A stretch of DNA of 64,000 nt from Saccharopolyspora_C sp047200635 (GCF_047200635.1 NZ_JBJZOI010000008.1:163011-227010); one strand, 5' to 3'; positions 16,651 to 25,038 are shown, numbered from the stretch's first letter. Notes: generated from the sequence alone by a model not told the origin. Made by a program: numbers and translations.

Positions 16651-17742
16651 TCACGCGTTGGGCAGGATGGAGACCTTGACCGAAGCACCCGAGGTGTCGG
16701 CGACCAGGTCCAAGGCTTGCTGGAAGTCCTTCAACCCCAGCTGGTGCGTGCAGATGTCGTCGACCGGGATCTTCCCCTGCTCCAGCAGCCTGATCGCCGC
16801 CGGCCAGCAGTGCGGCCCGAGGTGCGCACCGAGGACGTTGAGCTCCTTGTCGTCGGAGATGATCGACCAGTCGACCGTCACGTCCGAGCCGAAGACCGAG
16901 TACTCGACGTAGGTCCCCAGCTTGCGCAGCAGGTTCAGCCCCTGCCCGACCGCGGCGGTCGCGCCGGTGCCCTCCAGGTAGACGTCGGCGCCGTAGCCCT
17001 CGGTCAGCTCCGCGACCTTGGCGACGACGTCATCCTTCGCGGGGTTGAGCGTCACGTCGGCACCGCAGCGGCGCCCGAGCTCCAACTTGTTGTCGTCGAG
17101 GTCGAGCGCGACCAGGGTCATCGGGTTCTTCTGCCGCGCCCCGGCGATCAGGCCCAGCCCGATGGGGCCGCAGCCCGCGACGACCACCACGTCGCCGAAC
17201 TTGATCCCGGCCCGCTCCACCGCGTGCAGCGCGCAGGACAGCGGCTCGGCGTAGGCGGCGTGGTGCGGCTTCAGGTCGTGCGAGACCTTGTGCGCCCGCG
17301 CCTTCTTCGGGACCAGCGTGTACTGGGCCATCGCGCCGTTGTAGTTGCGGAAGCCGAACATGTCGTGCGGGCCGCACATCCAGTACTCGCCGCGCCGGCA
17401 GTAGCGGCACTCCTCGCAGGGGACGATCTGCTCGCAGGCGATCCGGTCGCCGACCTGGACCTTGTGGTGGTCGAAGGCCTCCTGGTCGCCGGAGACGACG
17501 ACGCCGACGAACTCGTGCCCGGGGATGACGCCGCGCTGCGCCCAGGCCGGCCGGTTCTCGTCGCCCCAGAACTTCGGGGCGCCGTGGTAGCACTTCAGGT
17601 CGCTGGCGCAGACGCCGACCGCCTCGACCTCGATCAGCAGCTCACCCGGGGCGGGTTCGGGGACGGCCACCTCCTCGAGGCGGTAGTCCTCGGGGCCGTG
17701 GACGACGACGGCCTGCATTCGGGTGGGTAGTGGTTCCGGCAC
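16651..17742 (-). CDS. eltD: Zinc-dependent polyol dehydrogenase, erythritol/L-threitol dehydrogenase-like
   Basis: Medium-chain zinc alcohol dehydrogenase, 363 residues. Catalytic zinc ligands are Cys in GVCASDLKC and His-Glu in PGHEFVG; structural zinc cysteines are in PCEECRYCRRGEYWMC. The NAD fold is VVVAGCGPIGLGLIAG. The stretches CASDLKCYHGAPKFWGDEN and VDWSIISDDKELNVLGAH resemble what I remember of mycobacterial EltD, which oxidises erythritol and L-threitol; this is memory, not a search. The GTG at 17742 has GGAGG at five bases; an in-frame ATG at 17763 has no ribosome site. The gene lies directly upstream of the polyol carrier and divergent from a SorC regulator. Confidence 0.8.
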   Translation of the reverse strand: MPEPLPTRMQAVVVHGPEDYRLEEVAVPEPAPGELLIEVEAVGVCASDLKCYHGAPKFWGDENRPAWAQRGVIPGHEFVGVVVSGDQEAFDHHKVQVGDRIACEQIVPCEECRYCRRGEYWMCGPHDMFGFRNYNGAMAQYTLVPKKARAHKVSHDLKPHHAAYAEPLSCALHAVERAGIKFGDVVVVAGCGPIGLGLIAGARQKNPMTLVALDLDDNKLELGRRCGADVTLNPAKDDVVAKVAELTEGYGADVYLEGTGATAAVGQGLNLLRKLGTYVEYSVFGSDVTVDWSIISDDKELNVLGAHLGPHCWPAAIRLLEQGKIPVDDICTHQLGLKDFQQALDLVADTSGASVKVSILPNA

Positions 17743-18161
17743 CTTTGCCTCCAACTGTTCCATTTCATGATCGATCGACTCGTGCCGCCGGAGCGGGCGA
17801 CGTCTCCGCTTCAGGGATCGCCCACGACCGCCGATGCCCAGCGGACCACGGGCTCCGGCCTCGTGCGATCTCCCGCACGGGCGAAGCGGGGGACGCGGGG
17901 GGCCGACGACCGCGCGGCCCGGCGATCGGCCGGGTGCTCGCGAGCCGGGACGCGCGTGGGGGCCGGGCGATCTCGTCCGGTGGTGCCGATTCGTTCCTGC
18001 CGCACGAGCCCGCCGCGATCAGCGGGCCCTGGCCCCTTGCCGTGCACTGCTCTCCTCGCGCGTCCGACCTCGATGTCGTTGAGGTGATAACCTTCCGGCC
18101 CACACCGCTCATCGGTCAACACCACCCGCTCATATGAGCGGGCCCAGCTCGGGGAGGACAC
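17743..18161. promoter_or_regulatory. Divergent eltD/sorC control region with SorC operator candidate
   Basis: No gene is supported in these 419 bp. An 18-bp perfect palindrome CCCGCTCATATGAGCGGG lies at 18125-18142, 12 bp before the GGGGAGG ribosome site of the SorC gene. A half-site CCGCTCAT recurs at 18105-18112, exactly 21 bp (two helical turns) upstream. SorC-family proteins are tetramers that bind extended or paired sites, so this is a plausible autoregulatory and eltD operator. The rest of the spacer shows no clear feature. Confidence 0.55.
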
Positions 18162-19085
18162 GTGGGGCCGGAGCGTCAAGTGCTCGCCGCGCTCGTCGCC
18201 AGGAAGCACTACCTGGAGAAGCGGACCAAGTCCCAGATCGCCGACGAGCTCGCGCTCTCGCGGTTCCAGGTCGCACGGCTGCTCGACGCGGCCTGCGCCG
18301 AGGGGATCGTGCGCATCACCGTCGAGCTCCCGTCCGGGGTGGACGCCGAGCTCTCCAACCTGCTCCGCCAGCGGTTCGGCCTCAAGCGCGCGCTCGCGGT
18401 GGTCACCGCCGACGACCTCGAGGCGCGCCGGGCGCAGCTCGGGCGGGCCGCCGCCGACCTGCTCGCGGACGTCGTCACCGAGGACGACTGCCTCGGCATC
18501 GCCTGGGGTCGCACGCTGGGCGCCATCCCGGCCGCGCTGGACCGGCTCGCGACCTGCCCGGTCGTCCAGCTGACCGGGGTCGCGGGCACCGTCTCGGAGA
18601 ACACCGTCGAGCTGGTGCGGCAGGTGTGCGCCGTCAACGGTGGTCCCGCGAGCCCGATCTACGCGCCGTTCGTGGTCGCGGACGCCGCCACGGCCCGCGG
18701 CCTGCGCAGCCAGCCCGGGATCGCCCGCGCGCTCGAACTGCACCGGAGGGTCACCCGCGCCGTGGTCGGGGTCGGCAGCTGGGACCCGCCCGATTCGCAG
18801 CTGCACGACTCCCTGCAGGGCCAGGAGCAGCGCGCGCTGCTCGGCAGGGGTGTGCGCGCCGAGGTCTGCGGGACGCTGCTCAACGACGACGGCGACGTGG
18901 TCAGCGGGCTCGAGGACCGCCGGATCGCCATCCCGACCGAGCTCCTGCGGAAGATCCCCGAGGTCATCGCGGTCGGCGGCGGCAGCACGAAGGTCCACGC
19001 GATGCTCGCCGCGGTGCGCTCCGGCCTGGTGCACGGCCTCGTCACGGACGCCGCCGCCGCCCACCGGATGCTCGAACTCGGCTGA
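18162..19085 (+). CDS. SorC/DeoR-type sugar-binding transcriptional regulator
   Basis: 307-residue regulator. The N-terminal HTH is at residues about 18-50 (KRTKSQIADELALSRFQVARLLDAACAEGIV). The large sugar-phosphate-isomerase-like ligand domain follows, with family motifs LGIAWGRTLGAIPAAL, VVQLTGVAGTVSEN, VVGVGSWDPPDSQL, and the C-terminal GGGSTKVHAMLAAVRSGLVHGLVTDAAAA. The GTG start has GGAGG upstream. Relatives such as EryD and SorC control polyol catabolism and respond to phosphorylated or free polyols, which fits the divergent eltD-MFS operon. Confidence 0.92.
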   Translation: MGPERQVLAALVARKHYLEKRTKSQIADELALSRFQVARLLDAACAEGIVRITVELPSGVDAELSNLLRQRFGLKRALAVVTADDLEARRAQLGRAAADLLADVVTEDDCLGIAWGRTLGAIPAALDRLATCPVVQLTGVAGTVSENTVELVRQVCAVNGGPASPIYAPFVVADAATARGLRSQPGIARALELHRRVTRAVVGVGSWDPPDSQLHDSLQGQEQRALLGRGVRAEVCGTLLNDDGDVVSGLEDRRIAIPTELLRKIPEVIAVGGGSTKVHAMLAAVRSGLVHGLVTDAAAAHRMLELG

Positions 19086-19270
19086 CCCCCGGAGGGGTGA
19101 ACCGGGGCGCCCGGCGGTCGCGCTGAGATCCGGTAACGCATAGCGATGAGTGCATGTGCGCTGTTCAGCAGGACGGCGGACGCCCGGTCCCTCGCCCGGC
19201 GGTGTCACCCGGTGCTCCGGACGCGCAGGCTCGGAGCCGCCGGAATTCACGTCACGTGAGGAGATCCGAA

Positions 19271-19372
19271 ATGGTTCGCACCGAGCACGAGTCCGCCCCG
19301 CAGGCCGGCGGGTGCAGTTGCTGCTCCAGTTGCAGCGGCCCCTCCTGCGGTTGCTGCTCCGGCTGTTCGTGA
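19271..19372 (+). CDS. 33-residue cysteine-rich peptide (eight Cys)
   Basis: Tiny ORF starting MVRTEHESAPQAGG and continuing into a 19-residue tail made only of Cys, Ser, Gly and one Pro, starting CSCCSSCSGPS and ending GCCSGCS, with eight cysteines in all. GAGGAG stands seven bases before the ATG, an unusually good ribosome site, which is why I accept it as a gene. The layout (polar 14-residue head ending in GG, then a Cys/Ser/Gly core) resembles a RiPP precursor such as azole-type peptides, or a small metal-thiolate peptide. No modification enzyme, protease-exporter or metal regulator is adjacent, so either reading is open. It sits alone between the SorC gene and the convergent lipoprotein gene. 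Confidence 0.6.
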   Translation: MVRTEHESAPQAGGCSCCSSCSGPSCGCCSGCS

Positions 19373-19524
19373 GCTGTCGCCCGCCACGTTCGGCGGCGAC
19401 GGGTGAACCTCAGGGGCCTTCTCCCCGCGGCACCGCCCGCTGCGCGGCGCCCGCGCCGAGGAGGCCCCCGAGATCCCCCGGTGGCGCCGGGCGGGCGACC
19501 GCCGGCGGGCGAACGATCACGTGA

Positions 19525-21078
19525 TCACGCCGGGCAGGCCGTGCCGCGCGGCGGAGTCGTGCCCTCCACCAGGAAGCGGGTGGCCGCCTCGGTGATGCAG
19601 TCCGAGCGGCCGATCGCGCCGTGCCCGGTGCCCTGCCAGGTCAGCGCGATCCCGGTGGGCAGCTGCTCGGCCAGGTGCGCGCTGCCGCGTTCCGGCGCCA
19701 GCGGGTCGTTCGCCGTCGCCACCACCGGGATCGGCGGCAGTCCGGGCGCCGAGGGAGGCGGCAGGTCCTCCTGCGGTTCCGGCCACTGCGCGCACCACGC
19801 GAGGCGCTGCGCGAACACACCGCCGAACACGGGATGCTCCGCCACCCACTCGGCCGCCACGTGCACCAACCGCTCCGCGGGCAACCGCAACCGGGTGTCG
19901 TTGCAGCTGGTGATCAGGTCCCCGTCGAGCTGGGCGGGATCGGTTCCGCGGTCGCGGACCAGGGGCGCCGCCAGCGCGCTGACCGGCGCGGCGTCGCCGG
20001 AGCGCGCCGCCGCCAGGGCCGAGGCCAGCTCCGGCCAGCGCTCCGGATCACCGAGCCCGGCCAGCAGCACCCGCACCACCGTGCCTCCGCCGACCGGGCC
20101 GTTCGCCGCGGGCATCGAGGCGTCCGCGGTGCGGCGCACCAGGTCCAGCACCGCGCCCCGGGGGTCCGGCCCCAGCGGGCAGCCGCGCCGCGCGCAGTCG
20201 GCCGCGAACACGTCGAAGGTCTGCTCCGCGCCCTGCGCCTGGGCCTTCCCCTCGGCGAGGGCGTCGAGCTGCGGATCGGGCCCGCCGTCGAGCACCATCC
20301 GCCCCACCGAACCGGGGTAGCGCTGCGCGTAGGTGGTCAGCACCCGCGACGCCTCGCCGCGCCCGATCGCGTGCAGCTTCGGCACGTCCAGCTCCAGCCG
20401 CAGCTCCTCCAGGTCAGCGGCGGCGCGCCACGAGTCGTAGGCCTGCAACCGGTCGTCGAGGTCCAGCAGGCACTCCTGGCTGGAGACGCGCACCGCGGTC
20501 AGCAGCCGGTCCATCGACATCCGGTCGGTGGCCAGCGGGTCGAAGCCCGCGATGCTCTCGCGCAGCGGTGGCGGGACGCAGTCGGCCGGGTCGGACTGGC
20601 CGGTGCCGCGCCGATCCATCCCGATGATCCGGAAGGTGCTCAGCACCTCCGGCGGCAGTTCCAGGGCCAGCCGGGCCGCGACCGAGGTCCCCGGTTCGCC
20701 GCGGATGTCGCCCAGCACCACCAGCGGGACGCCGCCGGTGCCGGTGCTCAGCAGCGCGGCGCGGGTGGTGCCCTCCGCCGGTGCCTCCGGGGAGTCCAGG
20801 GTGGTCAGCAGCTGCGAGCAGGAGAACGAGGGACCCCGCGCGGGCAGCGCCAGTTCCTCCCGCGTCTCCCCGGTGCAGTCCTCCCAGTTCAACGCGCTGC
20901 CCGCGGGCGGCCCGAGCCCCGGCAACGGTGCCGGCCCCGGTGGCGCCGGAGCGGGCGCGACCGGCTGCTGGGCGTCCCGGTAGGCGACGGCCGGACGCTG
21001 CGAGGGCCCCGCCGCGCACCCGGCCACGAGCAGGGAGAGCAGCAGCAGGGCCCCGGTGCGGTGGCGGGTGCGCGGCAC
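19525..21078 (-). CDS. TAP-like alpha/beta-hydrolase-fold lipoprotein lacking the nucleophile Ser
   Basis: Exported protein of 517 residues with a lipoprotein signal: HRTGALLLLSLLVAGC places the lipidated Cys near residue 21. A Pro-rich linker follows, then an alpha/beta-hydrolase core (FRIIGMDRRGTGQSDPADC) and a C-terminal TAP-like domain (PIPVVATANDPLAPERGSAHLA ... GTGHGAIGRSDC, with candidate Asp and His). Where actinomycete tripeptidyl aminopeptidases and esterases have G-x-S-x-G, this reads AIGRGEASRV, with Gly in place of the Ser. It is therefore probably inactive as a classical serine hydrolase. The GTG at 21078 follows GAGGGAG at 5 bases; the longer open frame adds only a non-signal N-terminus. 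Confidence 0.8.
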   Translation of the reverse strand: MPRTRHRTGALLLLSLLVAGCAAGPSQRPAVAYRDAQQPVAPAPAPPGPAPLPGLGPPAGSALNWEDCTGETREELALPARGPSFSCSQLLTTLDSPEAPAEGTTRAALLSTGTGGVPLVVLGDIRGEPGTSVAARLALELPPEVLSTFRIIGMDRRGTGQSDPADCVPPPLRESIAGFDPLATDRMSMDRLLTAVRVSSQECLLDLDDRLQAYDSWRAAADLEELRLELDVPKLHAIGRGEASRVLTTYAQRYPGSVGRMVLDGGPDPQLDALAEGKAQAQGAEQTFDVFAADCARRGCPLGPDPRGAVLDLVRRTADASMPAANGPVGGGTVVRVLLAGLGDPERWPELASALAAARSGDAAPVSALAAPLVRDRGTDPAQLDGDLITSCNDTRLRLPAERLVHVAAEWVAEHPVFGGVFAQRLAWCAQWPEPQEDLPPPSAPGLPPIPVVATANDPLAPERGSAHLAEQLPTGIALTWQGTGHGAIGRSDCITEAATRFLVEGTTPPRGTACPA

Positions 21079-21248
21079 GACTGCTCCCTCGGCGTGGGCG
21101 GGTCCTGCCGGTGAGCATCGCATGATCTCCGTGTGTCCCAGGTGAGGGGGCGCGGTGCGGGCAACATCGCAATCCGGTTGGGCGGTGCCACCCGGGCGGC
21201 TACGGTGCGCCGGGCGGAGCGGACGGTTCGTGAAGGGGAGGTACCGGC

Positions 21249-22151
21249 GTGGTCGCGGTGCACATGGACGGTGCGTCGGCGCGGGGCGGCTCGTGGCGGG
21301 GCGAGGTGGGGCCCGTCCTGGCGAAGGGGTTCGGCGCGATACCGCCGCCCGCGCTGGTGCTGCTCGGCGTGATCAGCCTCCAGGTCGGGGCCGCGTTCGC
21401 CAAGCAGCTGTTCACCGTGGCCGGGGCGTCCGGGGTGGTCACCCTGCGGCTGCTGTTCGCCGCTCTGGTGCTGCTGGCGGTCTGGCGGCCGTCGTTGCGC
21501 CTGGACCGGACCTCGCTGCTCGTCGTCGTCGGCTACGGCGCGGTGCTGGCCGGCATGAACATGTGCCTGTACCAGGCCATCGACCGGATCCCGCTCGGCG
21601 TGGCGGTGACCATCGAGTTCCTCGGTCCGCTGGCCGTGGCCGTGTTCGGCTCCCGCCGCAAGCTGGACGTGGTGTGGGCGGTGCTCGCCGGGCTCGGCGT
21701 GCTGCTGCTGTCCCGCGGGGAGGGCGGGCTGGACCCGGTCGGCGTCGGGTTCGCGCTGGCCGCCGCCGTGCTGTGGGCCTCCTACATCCTCGTCGGCGCG
21801 AAGCTCGGTGAGCGCACCCGGGGCGGCGGCGGACTCGCGCTGGGCATCGCGTTCGGCGCGCTGATGGCGCTGCCGTTCGGGATCTCGGGTGCCGGGACCG
21901 AGCTGCTGTCCCCACCGGTGCTGGCCGCCGGGCTGGTGGTCGCGCTGATGTCCTCGGTGGTGCCCTACTCGCTGGAGCTGGAGGCGCTGCGGCGGATGCC
22001 GGCCCGGGTGTTCGGCGTGCTCATGAGCGTGGAACCGGCGGTCGCGGCGCTGGCCGGGCTGGTCGTGCTGCGCGAGGCGCTGGAACCGGTGCAGTGGCTG
22101 GCCATCTGCTGCGTCGTGATCGCCTCGATCGGCGCCACCAGGTCCGGGTAG
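21249..22151 (+). CDS. EamA-family (RhtA-like) exporter
   Basis: Drug/metabolite-superfamily permease, 300 residues, with ten predicted helices in two EamA repeats: PALVLLGVISLQVGAAFAKQLF begins the first, and VGVGFALAAAVLWASYILVGAKL the second. Family features are the conserved YQAIDRIPLGVAVTIEFLGPLAVAV and MSVEPAVAALAGLVVLREAL segments, as in RhtA threonine/homoserine exporters. The GTG at 21249 has GGGGAGG at eight bases. It is divergent from the TAP-like lipoprotein gene. An amino acid or small-metabolite efflux role is inferred from the family. Confidence 0.88.
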   Translation: MVAVHMDGASARGGSWRGEVGPVLAKGFGAIPPPALVLLGVISLQVGAAFAKQLFTVAGASGVVTLRLLFAALVLLAVWRPSLRLDRTSLLVVVGYGAVLAGMNMCLYQAIDRIPLGVAVTIEFLGPLAVAVFGSRRKLDVVWAVLAGLGVLLLSRGEGGLDPVGVGFALAAAVLWASYILVGAKLGERTRGGGGLALGIAFGALMALPFGISGAGTELLSPPVLAAGLVVALMSSVVPYSLELEALRRMPARVFGVLMSVEPAVAALAGLVVLREALEPVQWLAICCVVIASIGATRSG

Positions 22152-22158
22152 CCCGGGT

Positions 22159-23256
22159 TCAGCCCGCGATCTCGCCGCGCAGCACCGCGTCCAGGTCGTA
22201 GCGGGCGGGCTCGTCGAGCTGGTCGTAGCGGCAGGAGCCCGGATCGCGGTCCGGCCGCCAGCGCACGAACTGCGCGGTGTGCCGGAACCGCGAGGGCACG
22301 GCGCCTTCGGTGTGGTCGTAGGCGACTTCCACGACGCGCTCGGGACGCAGCGGTTGCCACGGCTGCTCGGAGCTGCGCCAGCGGTTGATCGACCCGGGCA
22401 GCCTGCGCCCGTCCGCCGCGCGCTCACCGACCCACGGGTGCTCGCCGTCGGCGCGCAGCAGCCCCAGCTCGGCGGCGAGCTCCCGGCGCCGCGCGGCGGG
22501 GAACGCGCCCACCACGCCGACGTGGTGCAGCACCCCCCGCTCGTCGTGCAGCCCCAGCAGCAGCGAGCCCACCGCCGAGCCCGGCTCGGTCCCGGTGTGC
22601 CAGCGCAGCCCGGCCACCACGCAGTCCGCGGTGCGCGCGTGCTTGATCTTGAGCATCGTGCGCTTGCCCGGCGCGTAGGGCGCGTCGGCGTGCTTGCCGA
22701 TGACCCCGTCGAGACCCGCGCCCTCGAACACCCGGAACCACTCCAGAGCGGTCCCGCGGTCGGTGGTCATCGGCGTGGCGATCAGCTCGGGCCCGCCCAG
22801 GCCGAGCGCGTCGAGCCGCCTCCGGCGCTCGGCGAACGGCTCCGCGCGCAAGTCGGTCTCGTCCAGGGCGAGCAGGTCGAAGGCGACGAACCGGGCCGGG
22901 GTGCGCTCGGCCAGCTCCCGGACGCGGCTCGCGGCGGGGTGGATCCGCTCGCCGAGGGCGTCCCAGTCGAGCCGCTGACCGTGCTCGTCGGAGCGGACCA
23001 CCACGAGTTCGCCGTCCAGCACCACCGGCCGCCGGAGCCGCCGCTCGACGGCCGCGACCACCTCCGGGAAGTAGCGGTTCAGCGGCTTGCCGGTGCGGGA
23101 TTGCAGCACCACCGGCTCGGCCCCGCCGGGATCGGCGAACACGAGGCAGCGGAAGCCGTCCCACTTCGGCTCGAAGCACAGCCCCGCGCGTTCCGGGACT
23201 CCCTCGACCGGACCGGCCAGCATCGGCTTCACCGGTGGTCGCACCGTCAACGCCAC
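22159..23256 (-). CDS. ligC: ATP-dependent DNA ligase, LigC type
   Basis: 365-residue DNA ligase of the compact LigC class. The adenylated Lys lies in motif I, FEPKWDGFRCLVF (near residue 32). Motif III is in the ARFVAFDLLALD segment, motif IV in LDGVIGKHADAPY, and motif V in TMLKIKHARTADCVV. The OB-fold C-terminal domain follows (GSLLLGLHDERGVLHHVGVVG). No polymerase or nuclease domain is attached. The second of two tandem GTG codons is chosen for better spacing from AGGAGG. With the PolDom at 14.2 kb it may act in short-patch repair or end joining. Confidence 0.92.
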   Translation of the reverse strand: MALTVRPPVKPMLAGPVEGVPERAGLCFEPKWDGFRCLVFADPGGAEPVVLQSRTGKPLNRYFPEVVAAVERRLRRPVVLDGELVVVRSDEHGQRLDWDALGERIHPAASRVRELAERTPARFVAFDLLALDETDLRAEPFAERRRRLDALGLGGPELIATPMTTDRGTALEWFRVFEGAGLDGVIGKHADAPYAPGKRTMLKIKHARTADCVVAGLRWHTGTEPGSAVGSLLLGLHDERGVLHHVGVVGAFPAARRRELAAELGLLRADGEHPWVGERAADGRRLPGSINRWRSSEQPWQPLRPERVVEVAYDHTEGAVPSRFRHTAQFVRWRPDRDPGSCRYDQLDEPARYDLDAVLRGEIAG

Positions 23257-23278
23257 CACGGCCTCCTCGGTCGGGACG

Positions 23279-23923
23279 TCAGCGCACGCGCTGGCGGGCG
23301 GCGCGGTCCAGCTGCAGCCGGATCGCGGTCGGCATGGCCTCGACGCCCAGGGCGTCGCGGGCGCGGGAGAGGACCTTGTCCTCCAGCTCGTCCCACACCT
23401 GCCGCACGTTGGTGCCCTCCTGCAACGCCAGGGTGAGCCGCACGTTCGGCCGCTGATCGGAGCCGGCCATCCGCACCCGGGCCCGGGTCACGCCGGTGAC
23501 GCTCTCCGCGTCGGCCCGCACCGCCTCGGTCAGCGCGCCCGAGGTGATCGTCGCCGAGCTCTCGGACTCCCCGAGCCGCAGGTCCGGGCGGCCCTCCGGG
23601 CGCAGCGCCCGCAGCAGCCACCACAGCCCGAGCAGCGCCAGCACGAGCCCGACGACGATCGCCGCGGCGAAGCCGAGCTCGCGATGCGCGCCCAGCCACC
23701 CGGTCACCAGCGGATCCAGCACCGGCCGCTGCGCGCGGAACCGGCCGAGCCAGCCCGCGCCGACGACCAGGGCCGCCGCCCCGGCGAGCAGCAGCACCAG
23801 CCCGAGGAAGGTGAGCAGCCCGCGCTCGAAACCCAGCGAGCGGCCCACCGGGGTCCGGCTCGGGCGGGCGGCCGCCGAGGGCGACGAGCTGGTCGCGGGG
23901 GCGGTCGTGGTCTGCTGGGACAT
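23279..23923 (-). CDS. AmaP-like alkaline-shock membrane-anchor protein
   Basis: 214 residues. A Ser/Ala-rich head is followed by two transmembrane helices (FLGLVLLLAGAAALVVGAGWL, residues 38-58, and FAAAIVVGLVLALLGLWWLL, about 84-103). An Asp23-like cytosolic domain follows (SATITSGALTEAVRADAESVTGVTRARVRM ... VRLTLALQEGTNVRQVWDEL). In Gram-positives AmaP tethers Asp23 to the membrane. It is the last gene of the leftward Asp23 operon; its ATG overlaps the upstream stop as TGATG, with AAGGAG before it. Confidence 0.8.
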   Translation of the reverse strand: MSQQTTTAPATSSSPSAAARPSRTPVGRSLGFERGLLTFLGLVLLLAGAAALVVGAGWLGRFRAQRPVLDPLVTGWLGAHRELGFAAAIVVGLVLALLGLWWLLRALRPEGRPDLRLGESESSATITSGALTEAVRADAESVTGVTRARVRMAGSDQRPNVRLTLALQEGTNVRQVWDELEDKVLSRARDALGVEAMPTAIRLQLDRAARQRVR

Positions 23924-24456
23924 CAGCGCTCCTTCGCGGGCGAGACCGACACCGACACCCGCGGCCTGCGGCGCATCGGCAGCTCGCCGATCGCCGCCGA
24001 CACCGTCGTCGAGACCCGGTCGCGCAGGTCACCGACCTGGCGGAACCGGCCGCGGGCCTTCACCTTCACCCGGCGCCGGTCGGCGGTGACCGACGCGGTG
24101 GCCACCCCGTCCTCGGCGCGCACCTGGTGGCCGACGAGCCGCGCCAGCGAGCGCGGGTCGGTGGTCACCGTGACCTCCGGGGCCGGGTCGAGCAGCCGCA
24201 CCTCCCTGCGGCCGGCGCGGGACGCGGCGAGCAGCAGCACCAGCCCGACCGCGGCCGCGATCGCGGCCCCCAGTCGCACGGGCACGTCCTGCCAGGTCAC
24301 CGCGAGCGCCGAGGGCCCGGCCGAGGACCAGGGGATCAGCACCCCGCCGGCCTCGGGGCGGACCCAGGCGCCGACGACCTCCACCACCAGCAGCACCCCC
24401 GCGAGCAGGGCTGCCAGCCCCGCCACGGCGGTGATCACACGGACAAGGGCTCGCAC
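23923..24456 (-). CDS. DUF6286-type two-helix membrane protein of the Asp23 cluster
   Basis: 177 residues with two transmembrane helices (VITAVAGLAALLAGVLLVVEVVGAW near the N-terminus and LGAAIAAAVGLVLLLAAS near 62-79) and a cytosolic C-terminal domain (VTVTTDPRSLARLVGHQVRAEDGVATASVTADRRRVKVKA). That tail resembles the Asp23/Gls24 fold in its alternating strand pattern. The start is GTG at 24456, four bases after the preceding stop. It probably forms a membrane platform with AmaP and the Asp23 proteins. Confidence 0.72.
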   Translation of the reverse strand: MRALVRVITAVAGLAALLAGVLLVVEVVGAWVRPEAGGVLIPWSSAGPSALAVTWQDVPVRLGAAIAAAVGLVLLLAASRAGRREVRLLDPAPEVTVTTDPRSLARLVGHQVRAEDGVATASVTADRRRVKVKARGRFRQVGDLRDRVSTTVSAAIGELPMRRRPRVSVSVSPAKER

Positions 24457-24460
24457 GGGC

Positions 24461-24862
24461 TCACTCCACTCGGTCTCGTTTCGGGGCGGGCACCAGGGCG
24501 GAGACGACGACCTCCACCGAGGTCACCCGGCAGTCCGCCAGCCGCGCCAGTTCCTCGCGGACCCGCTGGCGCACGGCGCGCACCGCTTCCCCCACCGGCT
24601 CGGGGTAGCGCAGCGCCAGGTCCAGCCGCACCCGGAGTTCGCGGTCCGGGCCGGTGAGCCGGGCGCTGGAGCCGTGGGTGCCCACCCCGACACCGACGAC
24701 CCGGCGCGGGGCGCGGGTGGTGCCGGGGACGCCGTCCGCGGCGTGCTCGGCGATCTTGCGCAGCACCGCGCGGTCGATGTGCAGCGAACCGCGCCCGGCG
24801 GCCTCGTCGGGGTCGGCGGCGCGCTGGGTGGTGTCGGTCCGCTCGGCGGCGGGGGCGCTCAT
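24461..24862 (-). CDS. Asp23/Gls24 family envelope stress protein
   Basis: 133 residues. A hydrophilic head of about 25 residues precedes the Asp23 domain: GSLHIDRAVLRKIAEHAADGVPGT, then ARLTGPDRELRVRLDLALRYPEPVGEAVRAVRQRVREELARLADCRVTSVEVVV, the canonical pattern in which a helical start is followed by strands and a long helix. Cytosolic, with no membrane segment; expected to assemble at the membrane through AmaP. Its ATG overlaps the stop of the DUF2273 gene by four bases. Confidence 0.88.
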   Translation of the reverse strand: MSAPAAERTDTTQRAADPDEAAGRGSLHIDRAVLRKIAEHAADGVPGTTRAPRRVVGVGVGTHGSSARLTGPDRELRVRLDLALRYPEPVGEAVRAVRQRVREELARLADCRVTSVEVVVSALVPAPKRDRVE

Positions 24863-25038
24863 CGGTCCTTGCCCCGGCCCAGGAAGTCACCGATCTCCAG
24901 CTCGCCGTCCAGCACCCGGCCGACGATCAGGCCGATCGCGCCGAGCACGAGGGCGATGAGGAAACCGGTGAAACCCCCGCAGGCCGCGGCCACACCGAGG
25001 AGGAGCCCGCCGAACAGGCCGGTCTGCGTTGCGTTCAT
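24859..25038 (-). CDS. DUF2273-like small integral membrane protein
   Basis: 59 residues, almost entirely hydrophobic: GLFGGLLLGVAAACGGFTGFLIALVLGAIGLIVGRVLDGEL forms one or two short helices rich in Gly, ending with a charged tail (IGDFLGRGKDR). DUF2273 proteins always accompany Asp23 and AmaP. The start is the ATG at 25038; the frame opens 16 codons further upstream, without family resemblance. Its position within the operon, between the J-like and Asp23 genes, supports it. Confidence 0.8.
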   Translation of the reverse strand: MNATQTGLFGGLLLGVAAACGGFTGFLIALVLGAIGLIVGRVLDGELEIGDFLGRGKDR

